A program made the position numbers and the translations under genes. The notes under the pieces were generated by a model. That model had not been told where the DNA came from. It saw nothing but the letters and a program-made list of their open reading frames with translations, and made no database searches. Positions 54,760 to 64,000 of a stretch of DNA of 64,000 nucleotides are shown piece after piece; the stretch's first letter is position 1; the number at the start of each line of letters is the position of its first letter. This stretch comes from DATFDN01 sp963818885 (GTDB lineage: Bacteria; Pseudomonadota; Alphaproteobacteria; Acetobacterales; Acetobacteraceae): assembly GCA_963818885.1 (NCBI GenBank), contig CAWFTP010000001.1:1-64000 (forward strand), in the 5' to 3' direction.

Positions 54760-55842
54760 CTACCGCTCGGCGAGCACGGGCCGTCCGCTGCCTCCCGAAT
54801 CCCGCTTGGCGAGCCACACCCGGCCCCGCTCATCCGCGCCGGACGGCAGCGCCGCCGCGGGATCGTCGACCCAGGCCACCACGTCGCCGATCGGTGTCGC
54901 CCGGCCCTTATCGCGCAGCATGAGGTGGTAGGCCTTCGGGTAGTAGGCGGTCCGCACGTCCCCCGGCAGGTCGGCCCAGGCGGCCTCCGTCGCCCGCTTC
55001 GGGATCAGATGGTCCTTGCCGCCATACAGGAACAGCACCGGGCCGCGCATGCGCGGCGCGCCGGCAAGCGCGGCATCCATCAGGTCCACGAGCCCCTTGA
55101 CGGCGTCCACCCGCGTGCTGTGCAGCGTCAGCGGGTCGGTCGAGAGTCGCCGCATCGCCGCCCTGTTGTCCGAGGCCACGATCCGCATGGCCGAGCCCTT
55201 CAGCCGCAGGCCAGGCATCGTGCGTTCCATCAGCCACAGTCCCGCCCGCTCGAAGACGTTCATCTCCCCCCGCCCCCAGACCGCCGGCGAGACCAGTATC
55301 GTGCCGTCGGTCGGCGGCGGGTCGGCGGAGGCGGCGAGGCAGATCGCCACCGCGCCGCCCATGCTCTCTCCCATCACGTACAGCTTCGCGTGCGGATGCG
55401 CGGCATGGATAAGTTCGACCATCGTCCTTGCGTCGGAGACCAGCGTCGCGGTGCCGGGCCAGTAGCCACGCTGGACGGTCGCGCCGAAGCCGCGCTGGTC
55501 CGGCGCGATGACCTCGATCCCGGCGGCGGCAAAGGCGGGGCCCGGCACCTCCCAGGCATCGCGGCTGTCGTTCATGCCGTGGAGAGCCAGGATGATCGCA
55601 CGCGGCTCCTCGAGCGGACGCCAAGCGGCGTAGTCGAGCCTCGACCCATCGGCCATGATGAACGAGCCCGCCGCTTGCGCGGGCTGAACGATGGCTGGAC
55701 CAGCCGGCATCAGCTGCGCCTCGCAGCCGCCGGTCAGGAGGGAGGTCGCGATCAAGGCGGCGGCAACGTAGCGGCGTCGGTTCAAGGGCAAAGAAGGCAG
55801 GGAGAGCGATTGGAAAGCAACGCCCGCATGGCTATCATTCAA
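54760..55842 (-). CDS. Alpha/beta hydrolase lipoprotein (monoacylglycerol lipase-like)
   Basis: 360 residues: long N-terminus, hydrophobic segment and lipobox TGGC near residue 40, then an alpha/beta hydrolase of the monoglyceride-lipase/lysophospholipase type: LALHGMNDSRDAWEV (oxyanion), GESMGGAVA (nucleophile Ser), LFLYGGKDHLIPK (Asp) and YPKAYHLMLRD (His). Probably anchored in the envelope and acting on lipids. An internal start closer to the hydrophobic segment is possible. Confidence 0.82.
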   Translation of the reverse strand: MNDSHAGVAFQSLSLPSLPLNRRRYVAAALIATSLLTGGCEAQLMPAGPAIVQPAQAAGSFIMADGSRLDYAAWRPLEEPRAIILALHGMNDSRDAWEVPGPAFAAAGIEVIAPDQRGFGATVQRGYWPGTATLVSDARTMVELIHAAHPHAKLYVMGESMGGAVAICLAASADPPPTDGTILVSPAVWGRGEMNVFERAGLWLMERTMPGLRLKGSAMRIVASDNRAAMRRLSTDPLTLHSTRVDAVKGLVDLMDAALAGAPRMRGPVLFLYGGKDHLIPKRATEAAWADLPGDVRTAYYPKAYHLMLRDKGRATPIGDVVAWVDDPAAALPSGADERGRVWLAKRDSGGSGRPVLAER

Positions 55843-55874
55843 TCCTGCCCCGCCACTAGAGGAATCTGCCGAAC

Positions 55875-56072
55875 ATGCCGGACGGCGCCGCCATCCCGAC
55901 AGCGACCGAGATCATCCACGTCGACAGCCCCGTGGTCGCCTGCGACGGCGGCGAAGGTGGGCTCGGCCATCCGCGAGTCTTCCTGCGCATCGAGGATCAG
56001 TCGGTCATGTGCCCGTACTGCTCGCGCCTGTTCCTGCTGAACGAGGGTGCCGGCCACGCCACAGGACATTAA
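55875..56072 (+). CDS. NDUFS6-like CHCC zinc-finger protein
   Basis: 65 residues with the zinc ligands of the zf-CHCC domain: Cys23 in VVACDGGEGG, His32 in LGHPRVFLRI, and CPYCSR. It is a homologue of the mitochondrial complex I accessory subunit NDUFS6, widespread in alphaproteobacteria. Its end overlaps the proposed GTG start of polA by 26 bp. Confidence 0.85.
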   Translation: MPDGAAIPTATEIIHVDSPVVACDGGEGGLGHPRVFLRIEDQSVMCPYCSRLFLLNEGAGHATGH

Positions 56073-58901
56073 CATCGAAGGCGCGGAGGTCACCGAGGCG
56101 CCCAACGCGCCGCCTCACCTGCTCCTCATCGACGGGTCGGGCTTCATCTTCCGCGCCTTCCACGCGCTGCCGCCGATGACGCGGCCGGACGGCACGCCGG
56201 TGAACGCGGTGTTCGGCTTCACCAACATGCTGGCGAAGCTCCTGCGCGAGCAGTTCGGCACCCATATCGCGGTCGTGTTCGATGCCGGGCGGACCACGTT
56301 CCGCAACCGCCTCTATGGCGACTACAAGGCGCATCGCCCGCCGCCGCCGGATGACCTGATCCCGCAATTCGCCCTGATCCGCGAAGCGACCGACGCGTTC
56401 TGCGTGCCAGCGATCGAGCTTGAGGACTGGGAAGCGGACGACCTGATCGCCGGCTACGCGCGTGCCGCGAGCGGGATCGGTTGGCAGGTCACGATCGTGT
56501 CGTCCGACAAGGACCTCATGCAGCTCATCCGGCCCGGCGTCGGGATGCTCGATCCGATCAAATACAATGCGATCGGCCCCGCCGAGGTGATGGAGAAGTT
56601 CGGCGTCCCACCCGACAAGATGATCGAGGTTCAGGCGCTGATCGGCGACACCACCGACAACGTCCCCGGCATCCCCGGCATCGGTCCCAAGCGCGCCGCC
56701 GAGCTGGTGAACGAGTTCGGCGATCTCGACGCGATCCTCGCCGCCGCACCGGGGATGAAGGCGTCCAAGCGCCGCGACTCCCTGATCGAGCACGCCGAGA
56801 ATGCCCGGCTGTCGCGCGAGCTGGTGCGGCTGCGCGAGGACGTGCCGCTGCCAATGGCGCTCGACTCACTCAGCGCCTGCGAGCTCGACCGCGACAAGCT
56901 CGGCACTTTCCTGCGTGCGAACGGCTTCCGCAGCGTCCTCGTGCGAATGGGGTTGGAAGCCGAGGCTCCCACGCCTGAAGCGGCCGCGCCGGGACGGGTG
57001 TTGCAGGGCGAGCTTGGATTCGTAACGCGCCCGCCGAGGCGCCGAAGCAGCCTGAAGAGCCGACGGCGCCGAAGCAGCCTGAAGAGGTGTCCGGCTTCGG
57101 GCCGTACGAGACGATCACCGACACCACCGCACTGGCGCGATGGGCGGACACCATCCGTCTCAACGGCATGGTCGCGATCGACGTTCGAGCTACGGGCGGA
57201 ACCGACCCGATGCGCGCCCGTCTGATTGGCCTCGGCCTCGCGGTGGAGCCGGGACGCGCCGCCTATCTGCCGCTCGACCACGAGAGGCTTGCCGAACAGG
57301 TCGCGGTCGCCGATGCCGTGGCCGTGCTGGGGCCGCTGCTCAGCGACCCCGCAATACTGACGATCCATCACGACGCGAAATTCGCGACGTTTGTCATGAT
57401 GCGCGCCGGCTTTCCAAGCCCGGGGGCGGTCGACGACGTCATGCTGATCTCCTACGCGCAGGAGGGCGGCCTGCACGGTCACGGCTTCGAGGAGCTTTCC
57501 GCCCTGCATCTCGCCCACACGCCGAGCACGCTCGACGCGATCACAGGAACGGGCCGCGCCCGCCTGACGTTCGAGGCGGTGCCGATCGACCGCGCCACCG
57601 CGTACGCGGCGGAGAATGCCGACGTCGCGTTCCGCCTCTGGTGCGCGCTGCGCCCGCGGCTGCGCTTCGCCAAGGCGCTGTCCCTCTACGAGCAGGTTGA
57701 GCGGCGGCTGATCGGCGTGCTGCTGCAAATGGAACGCGCGGGCATAAGGGTGGACGCAGACGACCTGCGGCGCATGTCGACCGAGTTCGAGGGCCGCATG
57801 GCGGCGATCGAGCGCGACATTCACGCGCTTGCCGGCCGTCCCTTCAATCTCGGCAGCCCGAAGCAGCTGGGCGAGGTGCTGTTCGACGAGCAGGGTTTGC
57901 CGGGCGGCAAGCGGATGAAGACCGGCGCCTGGGGCACTGACGCGAGCGTGTTGCAGGACCTCGCCGATCAGGGCCACGCGCTGCCCGCCCGCATCCTGGA
58001 GTGGCGCCAGCTCCAGAAGCTCAAATCCACCTACGCGGACGCGCTGGTCGAGGAGATTCATCCGGAAACCGGACGCGTCCACACCAACTTCGCCATGGCG
58101 GCAACCACAACCGGGCGCCTCTCGTCGAATGAGCCCAACCTGCAGAACATCCCTATCCGCACCGAGGAGGGCGGACGCATCCGCCACGCCTTCGTCGCCG
58201 AGCCCGGGCATGTCCTGCTGAGCGCGGACTACTCGCAGATCGAGCTGCGCCTGCTCGCCCACGTCGCCGACATTCCTGCGCTGCGCGAGAGCTTCCGCAA
58301 CGGCGAGGACATCCACACGCGCACCGCGAGCGAGGTGTTCGGCATTCCGATGGCGGGGATGGACCCGTTGACCCGCCGGCGCGCCAAGGCGATCAATTTC
58401 GGTATCATCTACGGCATCAGCGCCTTCGGACTCGCCCGCCAGCTTGGCATCGGCAGCGGCGAGGCGCGCGGCTACATCGACGCCTACTTCGTCCGCTATC
58501 CCGGCATTCGCGACTACATGGAGCGCACCAAGGACGAGGCGCGCATCCACGGCTATGTCCTGACCCCGTTCGGCCGGCGCTGCTGGGTGCCGGGCATCGC
58601 GGAGAAGGCCGGTCCGAAGCGCGGCTACGCAGAGCGCCAGGCGATCAACGCCCCGCTGCAGGGCGGCGCGGCCGACATCATCAAGCGCGCGATGGTCCGC
58701 CTGCCGCAGGCGCTGGAAGAAGCCGGGCTCTCCGCGCGCCTGCTGCTGCAGGTGCATGACGAGCTGCTGTTCGAGGTGCCGGCGGAACAGGCCGATGCGC
58801 TCGCGGACGTGGTCCGCCGCGTCATGGAGGGCGCGGCGACGCTGGAAGTACCTCTGGTGGTGGAGACTGGCTCTGGCCGAACCTGGGCCGACGCCCATTA
58901 A
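56047..58901 (+). CDS. polA: DNA polymerase I (frameshift near 57030)
   Basis: About 950 residues: 5' nuclease (LLLIDGSGFIFRAFHALPPM; GDTTDNVPGIPGIGPKRAAE), a Pro/Glu linker where one base seems missing near 57030, a 3'-5' exonuclease-fold domain, and the polymerase domain with motif A SADYSQIELRLLAH, motif B RRRAKAINFGIIYG and motif C LLQVHDELLFEV. The exonuclease motifs look eroded (IDVRATGG for the usual DTET; ENAD for EDAD), so proofreading is probably absent. GTG 56047 is taken as the start; another nearby start is possible. Confidence 0.92.
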
Positions 58902-58982
58902 CTCTGCAACCTTGGCAGATCGGATGCGCTTGACTCCCCGGCCCGCCTGGTCCTGATCGCCCCCGGATCCGAAGGAGCAAGA

Positions 58983-60534
58983 ATGCTACAACGCGGACTG
59001 GCCGCTGGTTCGGCGCTCGCGCTGATATTGTGCGGCTGCACCGCGGGACCCAACTTCCAGGCGGCCCGCTGGGCCTCGCCCGGTTCATGGCTCTCCGCGC
59101 CGGGGCGCCCGAAGTCGGCGACATACATACCCTCCCGCCCGATCGCGGCACCGGTCGATCCCGATTGGTGGAGCCTGTTCCACGACCCCGAGCTCACCAC
59201 GCTCGAACGTCGCGTGGCCGGCTCGAATCTCGACGTACAAGCCGCCAGCGCCCGGGTATTGGAGTCACGCGCCCAGCTCGGCATAACTGGGTCGGGCGCC
59301 TATCCGGTTTTCAGCGCGAACGGCTCCTACGAGCGACAGAAGCCGTCGAATTTCGGGACGTTCTCTGTATTGAACCCGGACTCGGCGGGGCTGGGCGCCA
59401 ATGGCGCGTTCGGGAACTCGACTGGGGCGATCAAGACACCCCCCAACCTGCCGCCCTTCAACGTTTATCAGTACCGGCTTCGACGCCTCGTGGGAGCCGG
59501 ACATCTGGGGCGGGGTTCGCCGCGCCGTCGAGTCAGGACGCGCCTCGGTCGAAGCTGCCGGTTGGGCCCAACGCGGCGCCCTCGTCTCGGCGCTCGCCGA
59601 GGTCGCGCGCGACTACATCACGTTGCGCGGGACGCAGGAGCAGCTTCGGATTGCCCGGGAGAACGTCAGCATCGCACAACAGGCGCTCGCGCTGACCCGC
59701 CAGCGCGCCCAGGCCGGGGTGACGACCGACCTCGACGTCGCCAATGCGGCGGCGCAGGTCCGCACCGTCAGCGCGCAAATTCCGTCACTCGAGGCCCAGC
59801 AGCGTGAGCTGACCAACGCGCTCGCGCTGCTGCTCGGCGAGCCGCCGGGGACGCTCGCCGCGCAGCTCGACGTGGCCCGCCCCGTGCCGCCGGTCCCACC
59901 CAGGGTGCCGGTCGGCGTCCCGTCCGACCTGCTGCGCCGGCGCCCGGATATCCGCCAGGCGGAGGCCCAGCTCCACTCGGCGACCGCCGACATCGGCGTC
60001 GCCACCGCCGATTTCTATCCGTCGATCACCCTGTCCGCGAGCATGGGCTTCCAGGCCCTGCAATTCGCCAATTTGTTCAAGTGGGACGCCCGCCAATACG
60101 CCGCCGGGCCGGGGATCAACATACCGATCTTCCAAGGCGGCAAGCTCCGCTACACGCTACTGCTCCGCCAGGCGTCGCAACGGGAGGCGGCGGTCAACTT
60201 CCAGAAGACGCTGCTCACGGCCTGGAGCGACGTCGACAACGCCCTTGTCGATTTCGACAAGGAGCAGGAACGGCGTCAGCAATTGCTTGATGCCGTGGCG
60301 CAGAACCGCCGTGCCCTCAGCCTCGCCAACAGCCAATACCAGGTCGGCGTGACCGACTTCCTCTCCGTGCTGGACGCCCAACGCAGCCTGTTCAGCGCCG
60401 AGCAGCAGCTCGCCTCCAGCACCACTGCCGTCTCGAACGACTTGGTCGCGCTCTACAAGGCGCTGGGTGGCGGTTGGGAGCAGGACTCACGTATTACGGA
60501 TTTGAGCTCAGCGGGTGGTGCCCGCCGATCGTGA
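58983..60534 (+). CDS. Outer-membrane efflux lipoprotein, NodT family (frameshift near 59475)
   Basis: About 516 residues: lipobox LCGC (ALALILCGCTAGPNF), then PVDPDWWSLFHDPELTTLER and two OEP repeats typical of TolC-like channels of RND pumps, e.g. TLRGTQEQLRIARENV and LSLANSQYQVGVTDFLSVLD. A +1 shift near 59475 joins PPFNVYQ to TGFDASWEPDIWGGVRRAVE. No inner-membrane pump or adaptor gene is adjacent. The 3' end overlaps the convergent glycine-zipper gene by 41 bp. Confidence 0.85.
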
Positions 60535-60772
60535 CCGGCTTGTTCAGATTGACCTGATTGGGGGTGGTCACGGCACCGGTGCCGGCGCCTGCCGCCGCGC
60601 CGATCGCCGCCCCCGCCGCGGCACCGACCGGCCCGCCCACGGCGCCGACGGCGGCGCCGGTGCCGGCGCCAGCCAGCGCCCCGCCGGTCGATCGCTCCGG
60701 CTGACGCGTCCCGCAGGCGGCGAGGAGCGAGAGCCCGGCCAGGGCGGCGACTGTCACGATGGGTCGGTTCAT
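60494..60772 (-). CDS. Glycine-zipper lipoprotein
   Basis: 92 residues: signal peptide with lipobox LAAC (ALAGLSLLAACGTRQP), then a Gly/Ala zipper (GAGTGAAVGAVGGPVG, AAAGAAIGAAAG) and a short polar end. Such proteins pack glycine-zipper helices in the envelope. Its 3' end overlaps the convergent efflux gene. Confidence 0.75.
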   Translation of the reverse strand: MNRPIVTVAALAGLSLLAACGTRQPERSTGGALAGAGTGAAVGAVGGPVGAAAGAAIGAAAGAGTGAVTTPNQVNLNKPVTIGGHHPLSSNP

Positions 60773-60897
60773 TGCATCATCCCTTCCGGCGCCAAGGCGC
60801 TGATTGACACGCTAGGCCGGTAAACTGCTGGCGTTTCGATCCGTTCGCGCTAGGAACTTCACCATCGCGTGCCGAACACGCGGTTTTGGGGGCCGGG

Positions 60898-61812
60898 ATG
60901 GAACCTGACATCATCGCCTACTCGCCCATCACACATCGGCCGCGCCTGGCGTGGCCAAACGGCGCCCGGGTCGCGCTGTGGATCGTGCCGAACATCGAGC
61001 ACTACGAATACCTCCCCGCCTTTGTGCGCACGCGCGATCCGTGGCCGCGCTCCCGGCATCCGGACGTGCTGGGCTACACGATCCGCGACTGGGGCAATCG
61101 GGTGGGCCTGTGGCGGCTGTTCGACATGACAGATGCGCTCGGTCTGCGGTGCACAGTCAGCCTGAGCCTATCCGTGATTGAGCACTTCCCGCCGATCCTG
61201 GAGGCCATGCTTGCGCGCGGCTGGGAGCTGATGTCGCACGGCATCTACAACACGCGCTACCATTGGGGCTTCTCCGAGGACGAAGAGCGCGCGGCGATGC
61301 TGGAATGCCAGGACATTCACCGGCGCCTGGTCGGCCGGCCCCTGCGCGGATGGTTCAGCCCGGCGATCACCAACACGCTGCGGACCTTCGATCTCGCCGC
61401 CGAATGCGGCTACGATTACACGGCCGACCTCTATCACGACGATCAGCCCTTCCCGATCCGCACGCGCTCCGGCCGGATGCTGCTGTCGGTGCCCTACTCG
61501 GTCGATCTGAACGACGTGATCCTGAACCGTCGTGCGGGCGAGGCAGAAGATTTCGCGCGCATGCTGCGCGACGCGTTCGACACGCTGTACGAGGAAGGCG
61601 CCGAGCAGGGCCGCGTGATGTGCGTGGCGCTGCATCCGTTCTGGGTCGGCCAGCCGCACCGGCTGCGCATCTTTCGCCGTGCGATAGAATACATCCTGTC
61701 CCATTCCGGCGTCTGGGTGGCGACCGGGGCGGAGATCGTCGACTGGTACACCGCGCAACAGCTGCCGACGATCGAGGCGCACATCGCGGCGCGGGAGGCA
61801 GCCAATGGCTGA
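60898..61812 (+). CDS. Polysaccharide deacetylase-family protein (PuuE-like), copy 1
   Basis: 304 residues of the NodB/PuuE-type TIM-barrel deacetylase superfamily without a signal peptide. Readable elements are WPNGARVALWIVPNIEHYEY, ELMSHGIYNTRYHWGFSEDE (metal His region) and LRGWFSPAITNTLRTFDLAAE (the family RxPxG-like region is altered). PuuE homologues act on purine-ring or amide substrates rather than chitin. It overlaps the next gene (ATG 61805), a diverged paralogue. Confidence 0.75.
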   Translation: MEPDIIAYSPITHRPRLAWPNGARVALWIVPNIEHYEYLPAFVRTRDPWPRSRHPDVLGYTIRDWGNRVGLWRLFDMTDALGLRCTVSLSLSVIEHFPPILEAMLARGWELMSHGIYNTRYHWGFSEDEERAAMLECQDIHRRLVGRPLRGWFSPAITNTLRTFDLAAECGYDYTADLYHDDQPFPIRTRSGRMLLSVPYSVDLNDVILNRRAGEAEDFARMLRDAFDTLYEEGAEQGRVMCVALHPFWVGQPHRLRIFRRAIEYILSHSGVWVATGAEIVDWYTAQQLPTIEAHIAAREAANG

Positions 61813-62738
61813 GCGCGTTCCCCCCGTCGGCGAAATCCGCCGACCCGGCACGGATCATGCGCATCACGCCTTCCGCGCGCTGCCGGACGCACCGCGATTC
61901 ACCTGGCCGAACGGAGCCCGAATTGCCTTCACCGTAACGCTTGTGCTCGATTACTGGGAGGTCGATCCGCCCGCCGGCGCAAGCTCCGATCCGCGCATCG
62001 TCTCTCCGCTCGGCCGGTTCTTCCCCGATTGGCTGACCTGGAGCCGGCGCGAATACGGCGCACGCGTCGGCATCTTCCGTGTCCTCGATGCGCTCGATCG
62101 CTTCGGCGTCGTGCCGAGCGTGGCGCTCGGGACCGAGGCGGCGCGGCGCTACCCGGAGCTGGTGGATGCGTTGCTGCGCCGGAACGCCTGCTTCATGGCC
62201 CACGGCACATTCGCGCGGCGGCGCATCACCTCGGTGATGGCCGAAGATGAGGAGCGGACGCTGATCGCGGAGGCGCGCGATGGAATCGCGGAGGCGGTTG
62301 GAAGGCCGCCGCTCGGCTGGTGCGGGCAGGACTTCTCTGAATCGGCGCGCACGCCGGCCCTGCTCGCCGAAGCCGGGTTCGGCTACACGACCGACTGGGC
62401 AAATGACGACCGCCCCTATCGGCTCGGTCCGTACGCGGGCCGCACATTGCTCGCCCTGCCGCCGCAGCCGGAGTGGAACGACCTTGAGTTCCATGGAGCT
62501 GCGCCACGTCTCCCCTGCCGTATGGGCAGCCGGCATCGTCGAGGCGTTTGCGTTCCTGCATGAGGAGGGCGGCGGCGTGTTCAACCTGACACTGCATCCC
62601 TGGATCGCCGGGCAGGCACATCGCATCCGCTATCTGCGCGAGGCGCTCGCCGGCATCCTGGGGCTCGGCGCGACCTGGCGGGCGAGCACGGACGAGGTGG
62701 CGCGCATCGCCGACGCGCAGCTGGAGCAGGCACGATGA
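61805..62738 (+). CDS. Polysaccharide deacetylase-family protein, copy 2 (frameshift near 62490)
   Basis: About 310 residues, paralogous to the preceding protein: FTWPNGARIAFTVTLVLDYW, then VGIFRVLDALDRFGVVPSVA, NACFMAHGTFARRRITSVMA and AGFGYTTDWANDDRPYRL. After EWNDLE a +1 shift restores an in-frame C-terminal helix, GIVEAFAFLHEEGGGVFNLT and LHPWIAGQAHRIRYL. Its stop overlaps the start of the crotonase gene (62735). Confidence 0.72.
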
Positions 62739-63514
62739 CGGTCCGCACCAGCCTCGATAAGCGCGGCGTCGGCACTCTCGTCATCGACCGAGAGGCAAAG
62801 CTCAACGCGCTCGACACGCCCACACTGGAGGCGCTCGTCGCCGGGATCGCCGAACTGGGACAGCATTCGAACCTGCGTGCCATAGTGCTGCAAGGCGCCG
62901 GAACGCGCGCCTTCATCGGCGGCGCCGACATCGGCGAGATGAGCGCGGCTGTACCGGTCCCGATACGGCGCGCGACGTTCATCACCCGGGTTCACCGCGC
63001 CTGCGATGCGCTTCGCCGGGTTCCGGTGCCGGTGATCGCGCGCATCCAGGGCCATGCCCTCGGCGCGGGTCTCGAGATCGCGGCGAGCTGCGACATGCGG
63101 ATCGCGAGCGATGCCGCGCGGTTCGGGATGCCGGAGGTGCGGGTGGGCCTGCCCTCCGTAGTCGAGGCGGCGCTGCTGCCGGGGTTGATCGGCTGGGGCC
63201 GGACACGCCGGCTGTTGTTGACCGGTGAGACGATCACCGCCTCGCCGGCCCTTCCAATGGGGATTGGTCGAGCAGGTCGTGCAGCCGGCGCGCCTCGATG
63301 AGGCGGTGGAGCGGGTGCTCGCCTGCATCCTCGCCTCCGGGCCGCACGCCGTCGGCTGCAGAAGCGGCTGATCGGGGAATGGGAGGAGCTGTCGCTGCGC
63401 GAGGCGATCCAGCGCGGCATCGACGTGTTCGCCGAGGCGTGGACGGGTCCGGAGCCCGCGCGCATGACGGCGGCGTTCTTCGAGGCGCAGCGGCGGCGCA
63501 AGAGCGGGGCCTGA
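62735..63514 (+). pseudogene. Enoyl-CoA hydratase/isomerase (two frameshifts)
   Basis: Crotonase fold, about 259 residues when joined. It shows NALDTPTLEALVAGIAEL, the oxyanion segment AGTRAFIGGADIGEM, IQGHALGAGLEIAASCDMRI, and PEVRVGLPSVVEAALLPGLI. A +1 shift near 63255 gives WGLVEQVVQPARLDEAVERV and a -1 shift near 63355 gives QKRLIGEWEELSLREAI to the end at 63514. Coupled to the two deacetylase-like genes, which suggests one catabolic unit (inference). Confidence 0.75.
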
Positions 63515-63527
63515 GCCGGGCCCGAGC

Positions 63528-64000
63528 ATGTCCTATGGGCTGATCGTCCTGATCGTGCTCTGCGCGGGGTTGACCGCGCGGTGTGCGGCGTGGACTGGTG
63601 CGGCGCTCGTGCCGGTCGATACGCTGCGGCGCCATCACGAGATGGGCGCGGCTGTGTTTCTCCAGCTCGGGGTCATATTCGCCGTGCTGCTGGCGTTCAT
63701 CTTCAACGAGTCTGGGGCGGCTACAATGCCGCCGCGGAGGCGATAAACGGCGAGTGCGCGGGCTGCACGAGTGCGGCGATCCTGGCCAAAGTCTGCCTGA
63801 GTCGGGGCGAGCGCGGTGGAGCAGGCAATCCACGACTATATCGTCACGGTGATCGCCGCCGGATGGACGGCATGGCGGAGCGGCATAAACAGCGATGAAC
63901 CGCCACGCCCGCTCGCGGGTGCTTGTCACCGCGGTCGCCGCTCCGTCTGCCGGTGAATGCCACGGGTGGACTCGCTGAAGCCGCAGATCGTGCAGCTTGC
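63528..64000 (+). CDS. DUF4239-like membrane protein, frameshifted and cut by the window end
   Basis: The N-terminus has one TM helix (LIVLIVLCAGLTARCAAW), then ALVPVDTLRRHHEMGAAVFL and a second TM (LQLGVIFAVLLAFIFNE), as in bestrophin-like DUF4239 proteins. After NE a missing base near 63715 breaks the frame; the other frame continues VWGGYNAAAEAINGECAG. The gene probably runs past base 64000. Confidence 0.5.

Noticed and set aside
57020..57040. Programmed frameshift in polA
   Set aside because: No slippery heptamer plus structure is evident, and many unrelated genes in the window are shifted in the same random way.
56631..58898. 755-codon open frame on the minus strand
   Set aside because: Antisense to the polymerase domain of polA, which has all its motifs on the plus strand; a shadow.

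Overview
This 64 kb window is high-G+C DNA from an alphaproteobacterium, most likely a sphingomonad (order Sphingomonadales). The call rests on gene content and order: a MarR–OmpR–histidine-kinase run divergent from ilvE, an argD–argF pair, hslO followed by a lipoprotein, a YfgM-like/bamB/der operon, a 184-residue Dcd, an NDUFS6-like zinc-finger protein beside polA, and a PEP-CTERM protein. No rRNA, tRNA, CRISPR array or complete insertion sequence was seen.

Layout. 0–5.7 kb: a three-subunit molybdenum hydroxylase of the PaoABC/xanthine dehydrogenase type, a flavin disulfide reductase and a truncated crotonase. 5.9–11.2 kb: bifunctional PutA, convergent with a lactate permease. 11.4–16 kb: an Xre/Res toxin–antitoxin pair, an alkyladenine glycosylase, a SnoaL-like protein, and a TPR protein with eight near-identical 47-residue repeats and one internal amber codon. 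16.3–20.5 kb: a pair of TetR-type regulators, then a two-component system and a MarR regulator. 20.6–31.6 kb: ilvE, an AAC(3)-like acetyltransferase with an alpha/alpha-toroid partner, argF/argD, an RHH/coiled-coil/recX operon, a PEP-CTERM SGNH hydrolase, MFS, GNAT and hslO. 31.6–35.5 kb: an accessory patch with palindromic repeats, a fused hicA–hicB frame, an IS5-like scrap and a second, degenerate copy of the TetR pair. 35.5–48 kb: acyl-CoA dehydrogenase, secreted propeller, bamB, der, acyl-CoA ligase, flavin monooxygenase, dcd and a hybrid histidine kinase. 48–64 kb: retropepsin-like protease, cupin/SMP-30 pair, O-antigen-ligase operon, lipase, polA, outer-membrane efflux channel, two polysaccharide-deacetylase-like proteins, a crotonase and the start of a DUF4239-like membrane protein.

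Two features run through the window. First, at least 22 single-base frameshifts break otherwise well-conserved genes, including der and polA. By my frame arithmetic 18 are of the +1 (extra base) type, and none falls between about 9.3 and 34.7 kb, so sequencing or assembly error is the leading explanation. Second, families of G+C-rich palindromic repeats sit against or inside gene 3' ends, in places supplying the stop codon and a C-terminal tail.

The most distinctive local signal is the duplicated two-gene TetR cassette. Both copies carry the same dyad, GTTAG-N9-CTAAC, just upstream of the first start codon.
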